Source of the DNA: Actinomycetota bacterium
GTDB lineage: Bacteria; Actinomycetota; Thermoleophilia; UBA2241
Direction: 5' to 3'
NCBI GenBank assembly: GCA_003157715.1
Contig: PMKK01000277.1
Coordinates: forward strand, 1,078-10,276
Length of the DNA stretch: 9,199 bases
Below the pieces are notes generated by a model that was not told the origin of the DNA, did not search any database, and saw only the letters and a list, made by a program, of their open reading frames with translations. Of the stretch, positions 1-6,787 are shown piece after piece. A program made the position numbers and the translations under genes. Each line of letters opens with the position of its first letter. The first letter of the stretch is position 1.

Positions 1-1
1 C

Positions 2-961
2 TTTGAAGACGTCTTTCCGGCGGAACTGCCGCCGGCGAGCCGGCCGCGGCGCGTCGCGGTGGTCGGCGCCGGGCCGACCGGCATCGCCTGCGCCTGCGCG
101 GCGGCGCGGCGCGGCCACGAGGTCGCCCTCTTCGAGGCCCGGGAGCAGCCGGGCGGCATGCTGGTGCCCGGCTCCGTGCCGCGCGCCAAGCTCGATGTCG
201 CCAACTACGTGCGCTACCTCGAGGACCTGCTGGAGCGCACCGTGAGCGAGACCCGGCTGAGCCTGCGTCTGGGGACCGAGATGTCGGCCGAACGACTCGG
301 GCAGGAGGCCGGGGAGAAAGCCTGGGACGTCGTGGTCGCCTGCACCGGCAGCACGCTCAAGCGTCCTCCGGTCGAGGGCCTCGACGGCCCGTCGGTCGTG
401 GCCGCCGTCGATCTGCTGCGGGCGCCCGAGCTTGCCGCCGCGGCCGCGCGGATCGTCGTGGTCGGCGGCGGCGCGGTGGGCTGCGAAGTGGCCTTCTGGC
501 TGGCCGCCGAACACGGCAAGCAGGTGACGGTGGTCGAGATGCTGCCGGTCTTCATGAAGGGCAACTGCACCGCCAACCGCGGCTACCTGCTGCACTACCT
601 CGAAAAGCTGGGAGTCAGGCTGCTGAACTGCGCGCGGCTCGAGTCGGTCCGTGACGGCGCGGTGGCGGTGACGCGCAACGTCGCCCCCACCGTGCCCGAT
701 CCGTACATGACGTGGACGCCGCTGCTGCCCGATAACCTCCACAACCCCTTCGCGCGCGCGCTGGAGGTCCGCGAGGTCCGGGAGGACATCGAAGCCGACC
801 TCGTCGTGCTGGCCACCGGCCTGGCGCCCGATTGCGGCCTCTACGAGGCGTGCCTGCGCCGCCGGGTCGCCCCCGAGGTGCACAACATCGGCGATTCGTT
901 CACCGTGGCCAAGGTGCTCGAGGCGGTGCGGGCCGGCTACGCCCTCGGCCGCCGGCTGTAG
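2..961 (+). CDS. FAD/NADH-binding C-terminal half of a 2-enoate / 2,4-dienoyl-CoA reductase-like oxidoreductase (5' partial)
   Basis: The frame is open from the left edge and ends with TAG at 959-961, giving 319 visible residues; GTG at 59 is an internal valine, not a start. Visible residues 1-19 are a Pro-rich linker. Residues 20-27 (VVGAGPTG) form an FAD dinucleotide-binding loop. Residues 155-160 (GGGAVG) form a second, nucleotide-binding loop, with an acidic residue (E179) at the end of the following strand, which favours NADH over NADPH. An IGDSF motif near residue 298, then a helix, resembles the terminal FAD contact of this family. In known members (FadH, clostridial 2-enoate reductases) this half follows an Old Yellow Enzyme barrel and a [4Fe-4S] site, and passes electrons from NAD(P)H through FAD to reduce C=C bonds. 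The barrel is not in the window, so the substrate is unknown. A segment near residues 229-245 (VPDPY, then LPDNLHNP) recalls enoate reductases rather than FadH, from memory. A stand-alone small oxidoreductase is less likely because the linker continues off the edge. Confidence 0.82.
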   Translation, partial: FEDVFPAELPPASRPRRVAVVGAGPTGIACACAAARRGHEVALFEAREQPGGMLVPGSVPRAKLDVANYVRYLEDLLERTVSETRLSLRLGTEMSAERLGQEAGEKAWDVVVACTGSTLKRPPVEGLDGPSVVAAVDLLRAPELAAAAARIVVVGGGAVGCEVAFWLAAEHGKQVTVVEMLPVFMKGNCTANRGYLLHYLEKLGVRLLNCARLESVRDGAVAVTRNVAPTVPDPYMTWTPLLPDNLHNPFARALEVREVREDIEADLVVLATGLAPDCGLYEACLRRRVAPEVHNIGDSFTVAKVLEAVRAGYALGRRL

Positions 962-1037
962 AAAGCGCGCCCGGCCGCCGCCTGTAGAAAGCGCGCCCGC
1001 CGCCGCCTGCAGCTACACGCTCGGCCGCCGCTTGCAG
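947..1037 (+). repeat. 26-bp tandem repeat spanning the stop codon, with degenerate copies downstream
   Basis: Positions 947-972 and 973-998 are adjacent 26-bp copies differing at one base (955 G versus 981 C). Each carries CTGTAGAAAGCGCGCCC, so the stop-codon context of the oxidoreductase gene is duplicated. Two shorter degenerate copies of the GGCCGCCG-CTG(T/C)AG core follow at 999-1012 and 1023-1037. In addition 1011-1037 matches the last 27 bp of the gene (935-961) at 21 of 27 positions. This suggests local duplication of the gene's 3' end followed by decay. Confidence 0.75.
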
Positions 1038-1042
1038 GCGGC
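1002..1042 (+). terminator. Candidate GC-rich hairpin downstream of the oxidoreductase gene
   Basis: GCCGCCTGCA at 1002-1011 pairs perfectly with TGCAGGCGGC at 1033-1042, a 10-bp stem with a 21-nt loop, starting about 40 bp after the TAG. There is no T-run directly after the stem, only a short CTTTC further on (1066-1070), so it is not a classic intrinsic terminator. The arms also lie in the local repeats, so the stem may be a by-product of duplication. Confidence 0.35.
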
Positions 1043-1096
1043 ACGCTCGCCTGGGTCTCGGCTGTCTTTCGTAGCCGGCATCACGTACTAATTCCC

Positions 1097-1105
1097 TGCT
1101 AATCT
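1097..1105 (+). promoter_or_regulatory. Possible extended -10 promoter element for the large c-di-GMP gene
   Basis: TGCTAATCT fits TGn followed by TAnnnT, in the only AT-richer patch (about 1080-1113) of an otherwise very GC-rich spacer. No convincing -35 box lies 16-18 bp upstream, which an extended -10 can tolerate. Transcription would begin near 1112, giving a leader of about 66 nt. This is a weak call from pattern alone. Confidence 0.3.
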
Positions 1106-1118
1106 CATCTTTTGGGCG

Positions 1119-1149
1119 TCTGCCACCGATAGGCAGAGAGTACTACTCT
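1119..1149 (+). promoter_or_regulatory. Two abutting dyads in the leader of the large signalling gene
   Basis: TCTGCC (1119-1124) pairs with GGCAGA (1132-1137) across a 7-nt loop. Directly after it, AGAGTA-C-TACTCT (1137-1149) is a perfect 13-bp palindrome, sharing base 1137 with the first stem. They lie between the putative promoter and the ribosome-binding sequence. The first could be an RNA hairpin and the second a dimeric-repressor operator. I could not match the pair to a known riboswitch, including the GEMM c-di-GMP classes. Confidence 0.4.
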
Positions 1150-1158
1150 GTCCGCGAC

Positions 1159-1165
1159 GAGGGAG
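1159..1165 (+). promoter_or_regulatory. Shine-Dalgarno-like GAGGGAG before the GTG start
   Basis: GAGGGAG ends 12 nt before the GTG at 1178, rather far but usable. A nearer GTG at 1170 is out of frame, and the upstream frame has no other ATG or GTG. The next in-frame starts are ATG at 1211 (residue 12) and later, inside the first membrane helix, so 1178 is preferred. Confidence 0.45.
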
Positions 1166-1177
1166 ACGCGTGCGGCC

Positions 1178-4100
1178 GTGACTTCGCAGGACACCGTGAA
1201 CTTCACCATCATGGCGGTGCTGAGCGTGCTCATGCTCGGCGAGGGGCTCGTCGCCTGGCGGCGGCTGCGCTTCGCGGGCGGCCGCGCCGTGGCTGTGGCG
1301 CTCTTCGTGGGTGCCGCCGAAGCGCTCTGCTACGCGCTCGTGTTCCGCGCGAGTCAAGGCCCGACGGCGCTGCGACTGGCCGCCGCCTATGCGGTCTCAG
1401 GGGCCCCGCTGGCGGCCTGCTGGTTCATCTTCGCCATGCGTTTTGTCGGCGTGCGCCGGCTGGGCGGTCGCTGGCCGGTAGCCGTTCTGGCTTGCAGTTC
1501 GGCCGGTTTTGTCATTGCAGCCGCGCTCTGGCCGGCGCTCGTCTATCCGTCGTCGCGGGGCTTCACGGCAATGATGGTCGCCCACGTCGACCTGCACAGC
1601 GAAGGCATCCTGTTCGCGGTCCAGATCGCCTGGTCGAGCGCGCTCGTCCTGGCCGGCCTGGTGCCGCTGCTGGCCGCGCTGCGTTCCTGGCGGCTCTCCC
1701 GCCGGCAGGCGATCGTGGCGATCGCCGCCGTGGTCTTCGTGTTCGTCATCAACAGCATCCTCGTGTCGGGCTACGAGCCCGTCCACGGTCTGCAAGTCCG
1801 GCTCATGGTAGTCGCCGCCGGCCTGCTGCCGCTGATCTGGCTCCTGCCCCGGCTGCGCTCCGTCGACCTGCTCGCGGCCTGGCAGCCGCGCATCCTCGAG
1901 AGCATGGCTGACGCCGTGCTTGTGGCCGACGGCGAGGGGCATATCGTGCGCGCCAACCGCGCCGCGCAACGGCTGCTCACCGCCGGCCGTCCCGACGGCC
2001 GGCCCGCTCGCCGTCTGGACGAGTGCGACTGGCTTGCCGGGCTCGACGGCTGCGGCTGCGAGCTGAGCGCTGCCACCCCGCCCGACTTTCACTCGCTCGG
2101 CGCCGAGAGCGGGTGCGTCGTCACCATGCAGCGGGAGGGACGCACGCACCACCTCGACGTCCGCCAGTCGGCGCTGGGCGACCGTCACGGCCGCGAGCTC
2201 AGCCGCGTGTTCGTGTTGCGCGACGTGACCGAGCACGCTGTGGCGGCCGCGGCGGCGCGCGATTCGGACCGCCAGCTGAACGTGCTGCTCGATCGCCTCG
2301 ACGAAGCAAACCAGGACCTGCGCACGCTCGTCGAGGCCGGCCGCGAGTTCGGCGCTTCGCTGAAGCCCGAAGATGTGCTGGACGCCGTCGTGCGGCGCAT
2401 GGGCTCCCTCACCGGGGCGAGCCGCTGCTCGCTCTACCGGTTTGACGGTGAGACCATGACCGCCTTGTTGACGGCTGAAGGCGAGACGGTCACCGACGAC
2501 TGTGCCGAGTTCAACTTCGCGGTCGCCGCCCATACGACCACCCGTCAAGCGGTGCAGACCAGGCTGCCGGTCGGCGTGGCCGACATGGCGACCGACCCGG
2601 GGGTGTCCGACGTCGAGCGGGGCAACGCCGTGCGGCTCGGGTATCGGGCGAGCCTCGACCTGCCGCTGGTGACCGGGGGCAAGGTCGTCGGGCTGGTCAG
2701 TCTCGTGGACGCGCAGCCGCGCGAGTTCGACCACGTCGAGCTGCTGCGCGGGCTCGCTCCCATCGCCGCTCAGGCGCTCGTCAACTCGCAGGTCTACGCC
2801 GAGCAGCGCCAGACCGCGCGGCGCCTGTCGCTGGTGAGCGCCGCCGGCAAGCTGTTCTCGTCGAGCCTTGCCATCGACGATCTGCTGGTGACCATCTGCA
2901 GGAGCCTGTCCGACATGAGCGGCGCCCCGATCTGCAACGCCTATGTCGTCGAAGACGGCGTTCTGCGCAGCCGTGCCAGCCTTTATGACGGCGAGGTCGA
3001 CAGGGAGTGGATGGCCCAGCAGTGGCGCCTGGAGGAATGGCCCACGACCAAACTGGCGCTCGACACCGGCAAGCCGGTCGCCGTTCGCGGTCTGAGTGAC
3101 TGGCGCCTTTCAGAGGCGCAGCGGACCGCCATGGAGGAGCGCGGCGAGCGCAGCCTGCTTGCCGTTCCCCTGATCGTCGGCGGCGAGGCGTTCGGCAGCA
3201 TCGAGCTGGTCGATCGCCGGGAACGCGTCTACGGGACCGAGGAGCTGCGTACCGTCGAAGCCGTGTGCGGCGCCGCGGCGCTGGCCATTCGCAACGCCGA
3301 CACGTTCGGCCGTGAGCAGGATCATGCGGCGCGGCTGGCGTCGCTGCTCGACGCCAGCCGCGCCATGACATCGACCATCTCGCTGGACGAAGTGCTGGCC
3401 ATCGTGGCCGAAAGCAGCTGCCGGGCAGTCGGCGCTCAGCGGTGCGCCATCTGGGAGAACCACGAGGACGAGACAGTCCTCTCGGAGCGCTCGTACTTCA
3501 GCAGCCGGCAGACGGACTACACGCCGACCGGCCGCATCGAGCTCGACAAGAACCCGCTTCTGCGCGCGGTCCTCGATGAGGGTGTGGTCGTCCAGGAGAC
3601 GATCTCGAGTGCCACCTTGCACCCGAAGGTCCGCGCCATGATGGATGAGCGGCACGAGAAGAGCCACCTTCTGGCGCCGCTCGTGTTCGACGGCCGGGCG
3701 ATCGGCCTGATGACCCTGGTCGAGACCGAGAACGAGCGCCACTACCGGCCCGAGGAGATCGTGCTCGTGCAGGCGCTGGCCGACCAGGCGGCGGTCGCGG
3801 TGCAGAACGCGCACCACTACGAGCAGCTCGAACGCACCTCCGCGCGGCTCGAGTCGCAGATCGAGCTGGGCCGCGTCGTGCTCGAGTTGAGCGGCGACCT
3901 GATCGCCGTGCACGACCTGCAGGGGGTCTTCTCGCGCATCGCCACGCTCATGCGGCGGGTCGTCAACTTCGACGTTCTCGAGGTCCGGCTCGTCGATCGC
4001 GACGCGCGGGAGCTCTACTGCGGCTACGCGAGTGACGCTGACGCCGACGAGATACTGAACTGGCGCTACTCGCTCGACCGCGGGGTCGACGGCTGGGTCG

Positions 4101-6700
4101 TGCGCCACAACGAGGCGCAGCTCGTGAACGACATGGTGGCGGACCCGCGCAGTACTCTGCTGGAGGGCACCGAGGAAGAACAGCAGGCCTCGATCGTCGT
4201 GCCGCTCAACGCCGGCGGCGCGGTGATCGGCGTTCTGGTCCTCGACCGCCTCAACGGCTGGACCTTCGGCGATCACGAGCTCGAGTCGGCGCTGCTGTTT
4301 GCCAACCTGGCTGCCGTCGCCATCCGCAACGCGCGCCAGTACGAAGACGTCAAGCGCGTGCATACCAGCAACTTGCGCACGCTCTGCGTGGCCTTGAACG
4401 CCAAGGACCACTACACCCTGGGTCACACGACCCGGGTGGCGTCCTACCTCATGCTGCTCTGCCGCGAACTGGGCTGGCCCGACGAGACCATCCAGACGAT
4501 CGGCGAGGCCGCCTACCTGCACGACATCGGCAAGATCGCGATCTCCGACCGCATCCTCACCAAGCCCGGCAGGCTGAACGATCGCGAGTGGCAGCTCATG
4601 CGTCAGCATCCCGAGCTGAGCGCCGAGATCGTGCGCCCGCTGTACGGCGACGACGTCGTCGCCGGCGTGCGCCACCACCACGAGCGCTACGACGGGCGCG
4701 GCTACCCCGACGGTCTGGCCGGGCAGGACATCCCGCTGATCGCTCGCGCCATGTGCGTCGTCGACTCCTACGACGCGATGTCGTTCGAGCGGCCCTATCA
4801 CCGCGGTCTGAGCTACACGCAGTGCAGGGCCGAGATCGAGCGCAACAAGGGAGCGCAGTTCGATCCGGTCATGGCCGACGCTCTCTTGAGGGTGCTCGAA
4901 TCTCTCGCGACGACGCGGGCTCGCGCTCTCGCCGTCGCCGAGCGGACCGCCGCCCAGATCGACGGCGACGAGCACGCCGCGCTCGTCGCGACGGGCGCCG
5001 TGGACACCGACGCCTACGGCCGCCTGACCGCGCAGCTGCGGGCGGCGCGCGACGCCGAGCCCGGCGTGCGGTTCGTCGAGACGGTGGCCATGCGCGACGG
5101 CCACGCCATCTTCGTGTGCGATGCCGAAGAAGCCGCAGCGCAGCGCTCGCGACTGGGTGAGGATGTCGCCGGCTACGAGGAGATCGCCCACACCCTGGCC
5201 GGCGAACGTCCCGACATCTGTGTCGTGGCCGCCGACGAGTTCGGCGTGTGGATCAGCGGGATGGCGCCGATCCGGCGGCGCGACGGCGAGATCGTGGGCG
5301 TCGTCGTGGTCGACTTTCCGGCCAACAAGGTGGCCGACGAAGGCGGTCTGTACGCCGGCTCGAGCAGCGCGCTCACGGGCTTGCTGCACGGCGCCGCGGA
5401 GCGCGCAGCGCGCACCGAGCTCGACGCCGTCACCGACACGCTGACGGGGCTGGCCAACCATCGTCACTTCCACGAGCGCCTGGCCGGCGAGTTCGTCCGG
5501 GCCCAGGAATCGGGTCACGAGTTCTCGTTGCTGCTGTGCGACATCGACCGCTTCGCCGCGTTCAACGGTCGCCTGGGCCACACGCAGGGAGACGAGGCGT
5601 TGCGCGCCGTCGGCCAGCTTCTCGAAGGTTCCGTGCGCGGGGTCGATCTGTGCGCCCGCATCGGTGGCGACGAGTTCGCCGTGGTGCTGGTCGACACCGG
5701 CGCCGAGCGTGCGCTCCAAATCGCCGAGACGCTGCGCGCCACGGTCGCCGCCGCTGGGCTCGGCGATCCGGCCGCGCCCCTGACGATCGGCGTCGGGCTG
5801 GCCACCTTCCCCTGGGACGCGGTCGACAAGGACGCCCTGCTCGACAGGACGAGATGGGCCGTCAGCCTGGCCAAACACCGCGGCGGCAACTTCGTCGTGC
5901 AGTTCGCCGACCGGCCCGAGATGCGCTTTGAGACCGGTCGTGACCAGGCCGTAGGGTACCTGTCGCTGATGGCCGAGCTGGCCGACGCCAAGATGCTCTA
6001 CGGCGAGAAGCACTCCGGCGCCGTGGCGCGCCTCGCGACGGCGCTGGCGGTCGACCTCGGCCTCGACGAGGTCCAAGCGACCGACGCCGGCACCGCCGCC
6101 CGCCTGTGCGACATCGGGCATATCGGTGTTCCCGACGAGGTGCTCAGCAAGCCGGGGCGGCTGTCCGACGAAGAGCGGCAGCTCATCTCCGAACATCCGC
6201 GCGCCGGTGAGCGCCTGTTGCGGCGCATGGAAGGCCTCGAAGCGGTAGCCGACGGCGTCGGCTCTCACCACGAACGATTCGACGGCACGGGCTATCCCGC
6301 GCGGCTCAAGGGAGAAGCGATCCCCGTGATCGCGCGCATCGTGGCGGTCGCCTCGACCTTCCAGGCTCTGGTCAACCGCCGGCCGTACCGGCTGGAGCGC
6401 TCGCACGAGGACGCGCTCGCCGAGATGCGGCGCTGCGCCGGCAGTCAGTTCGATCCCGTCGTGGTGGCCGCCCTGGAGCGCGTGCTGTCCCACGCCGAGG
6501 GCGTCTCGTGGGTCTCGCCGGTCGCGGGACTCGGCGCGGCGACGTCTGACGCGGCGCTGCCCGACGCGACGGTGCTCGACGCGGTGGCGCTCGACGCAGC
6601 CGTGCCTGTCGCGGCGGTGCTTGCCGCGGCGACGTCCGATGCGGCGCTGCCCGCGGTGGCCTCGCCTGCGATCCCGGAGCTTCTGACCGAAGGGTCGTAG
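1178..6700 (+). CDS. Giant membrane sensor with dual HD-GYP and GGDEF domains (c-di-GMP synthesis/hydrolysis)
   Basis: This 1840-residue protein probably makes and breaks the second messenger cyclic di-GMP at the inner face of the membrane. Approximate domains in order: seven hydrophobic helices at 8-223, like the 7TM region of some histidine kinases; PAS at 236-352; a signalling helix to 395; four GAF domains (396-540, 562-706, 734-878, 909-1053) joined by helices; HD-GYP at 1064-1240; a soluble Cache/PAS-like sensor at 1262-1385; GGDEF at 1413-1577; a second HD-GYP at 1590-1768; and a pentapeptide-repeat tail at 1788-1832. The first HD-GYP keeps H1083, H1115-D1116, K1119, H1167-H1168, the GYP loop (1175-1177) and D1196, so it looks active. 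GGDEF at 1496-1500, preceded by R1487-x-x-D1490, indicates a cyclase with an inhibitory site. The second HD-GYP has C1644 and S1726 where ligands are expected and looks inactive. The frame is unbroken. No kinase or DNA-binding domain is present. The GTG start is chosen from the upstream GAGGGAG and the lack of other in-frame starts. Domain identities are firm, net activity is inferred. Confidence 0.93.
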   Translation: MTSQDTVNFTIMAVLSVLMLGEGLVAWRRLRFAGGRAVAVALFVGAAEALCYALVFRASQGPTALRLAAAYAVSGAPLAACWFIFAMRFVGVRRLGGRWPVAVLACSSAGFVIAAALWPALVYPSSRGFTAMMVAHVDLHSEGILFAVQIAWSSALVLAGLVPLLAALRSWRLSRRQAIVAIAAVVFVFVINSILVSGYEPVHGLQVRLMVVAAGLLPLIWLLPRLRSVDLLAAWQPRILESMADAVLVADGEGHIVRANRAAQRLLTAGRPDGRPARRLDECDWLAGLDGCGCELSAATPPDFHSLGAESGCVVTMQREGRTHHLDVRQSALGDRHGRELSRVFVLRDVTEHAVAAAAARDSDRQLNVLLDRLDEANQDLRTLVEAGREFGASLKPEDVLDAVVRRMGSLTGASRCSLYRFDGETMTALLTAEGETVTDDCAEFNFAVAAHTTTRQAVQTRLPVGVADMATDPGVSDVERGNAVRLGYRASLDLPLVTGGKVVGLVSLVDAQPREFDHVELLRGLAPIAAQALVNSQVYAEQRQTARRLSLVSAAGKLFSSSLAIDDLLVTICRSLSDMSGAPICNAYVVEDGVLRSRASLYDGEVDREWMAQQWRLEEWPTTKLALDTGKPVAVRGLSDWRLSEAQRTAMEERGERSLLAVPLIVGGEAFGSIELVDRRERVYGTEELRTVEAVCGAAALAIRNADTFGREQDHAARLASLLDASRAMTSTISLDEVLAIVAESSCRAVGAQRCAIWENHEDETVLSERSYFSSRQTDYTPTGRIELDKNPLLRAVLDEGVVVQETISSATLHPKVRAMMDERHEKSHLLAPLVFDGRAIGLMTLVETENERHYRPEEIVLVQALADQAAVAVQNAHHYEQLERTSARLESQIELGRVVLELSGDLIAVHDLQGVFSRIATLMRRVVNFDVLEVRLVDRDARELYCGYASDADADEILNWRYSLDRGVDGWVVRHNEAQLVNDMVADPRSTLLEGTEEEQQASIVVPLNAGGAVIGVLVLDRLNGWTFGDHELESALLFANLAAVAIRNARQYEDVKRVHTSNLRTLCVALNAKDHYTLGHTTRVASYLMLLCRELGWPDETIQTIGEAAYLHDIGKIAISDRILTKPGRLNDREWQLMRQHPELSAEIVRPLYGDDVVAGVRHHHERYDGRGYPDGLAGQDIPLIARAMCVVDSYDAMSFERPYHRGLSYTQCRAEIERNKGAQFDPVMADALLRVLESLATTRARALAVAERTAAQIDGDEHAALVATGAVDTDAYGRLTAQLRAARDAEPGVRFVETVAMRDGHAIFVCDAEEAAAQRSRLGEDVAGYEEIAHTLAGERPDICVVAADEFGVWISGMAPIRRRDGEIVGVVVVDFPANKVADEGGLYAGSSSALTGLLHGAAERAARTELDAVTDTLTGLANHRHFHERLAGEFVRAQESGHEFSLLLCDIDRFAAFNGRLGHTQGDEALRAVGQLLEGSVRGVDLCARIGGDEFAVVLVDTGAERALQIAETLRATVAAAGLGDPAAPLTIGVGLATFPWDAVDKDALLDRTRWAVSLAKHRGGNFVVQFADRPEMRFETGRDQAVGYLSLMAELADAKMLYGEKHSGAVARLATALAVDLGLDEVQATDAGTAARLCDIGHIGVPDEVLSKPGRLSDEERQLISEHPRAGERLLRRMEGLEAVADGVGSHHERFDGTGYPARLKGEAIPVIARIVAVASTFQALVNRRPYRLERSHEDALAEMRRCAGSQFDPVVVAALERVLSHAEGVSWVSPVAGLGAATSDAALPDATVLDAVALDAAVPVAAVLAAATSDAALPAVASPAIPELLTEGS
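6539..6673 (+). repeat. 15-bp minisatellite, nine units, encoding an Ala/Asp pentapeptide tail
   Basis: Nine consecutive 15-bp units stay in frame and encode ATSDA, ALPDA, TVLDA, VALDA, AVPVA, AVLAA, ATSDA, ALPAV and ASPAI (residues 1788-1832). Units 1-2 and 7-8 are nearly the same (units 1 and 7 match at 13 of 15 bases), so a 90-bp block may also have been copied. The tail follows the last HD-GYP helix directly and looks disordered. It is not the A(D/N)LXX right-handed pentapeptide-repeat fold. Confidence 0.8.
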
Positions 6701-6721
6701 GCTGCCGGCCCACCGGGTCGT

Positions 6722-6743
6722 GGCGTCGCCCTCACGCGACGCC
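6722..6743 (+). terminator. Candidate hairpin terminator after the large signalling gene
   Basis: GGCGTCGC (6722-6729) and GCGACGCC (6736-6743) form a perfect 8-bp stem with a 6-nt loop, starting 22 bp after the TAG. No T-run follows on either strand. In a convergent spacer it could slow transcription from both sides. Confidence 0.45.
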
Positions 6744-6787
6744 GACGCGGTGCCGCAGGCGTTGGGCTGACCCACCGCGAGCCGCCT

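Noticed and set aside
59..961. GTG at 59 as the start of a complete 300-residue oxidoreductase
   Set aside because: It would begin inside the first strand of the FAD-binding fold, there is no ribosome-binding sequence, and the frame continues upstream with a plausible linker to the window edge.
1100..1132. A sigma-28 (flagellar/chemotaxis) promoter suggested by CCGATA at 1126-1131
   Set aside because: No TAAA box lies at the required distance; the nearest TAAT is about six bases off, and CCGATA sits in the loop of a stem-loop.
1040..1177. A c-di-GMP (GEMM) riboswitch in the leader of the c-di-GMP gene
   Set aside because: The conserved core of the class and its tetraloop-receptor pairing could not be found; only two short dyads are present.
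1397..2734. A 445-codon minus-strand open frame over the 7TM-PAS-GAF1 region
   Set aside because: Same GC-bias shadow: low-complexity translation, no motif, fully inside a well-supported gene.
4588..5160. Plus-strand alternative frame over the end of the first HD-GYP
   Set aside because: Arg-rich low-complexity product inside the real gene with no ribosome-binding sequence.
6539..6673. A right-handed pentapeptide-repeat (A[D/N]LXX) domain
   Set aside because: The five-residue units lack the central Leu/Phe pattern, and only nine weak units occur; this is better read as a minisatellite-encoded flexible tail.
3110..6775. A 1221-codon open frame on the minus strand, antisense to the large signalling gene
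   Set aside because: Its translation is rich in Arg, Gly, His and Asp with no recognisable domain, while the plus-strand frame holds clear conserved motifs throughout. Long stop-free antisense frames are expected where third positions are nearly all G or C.
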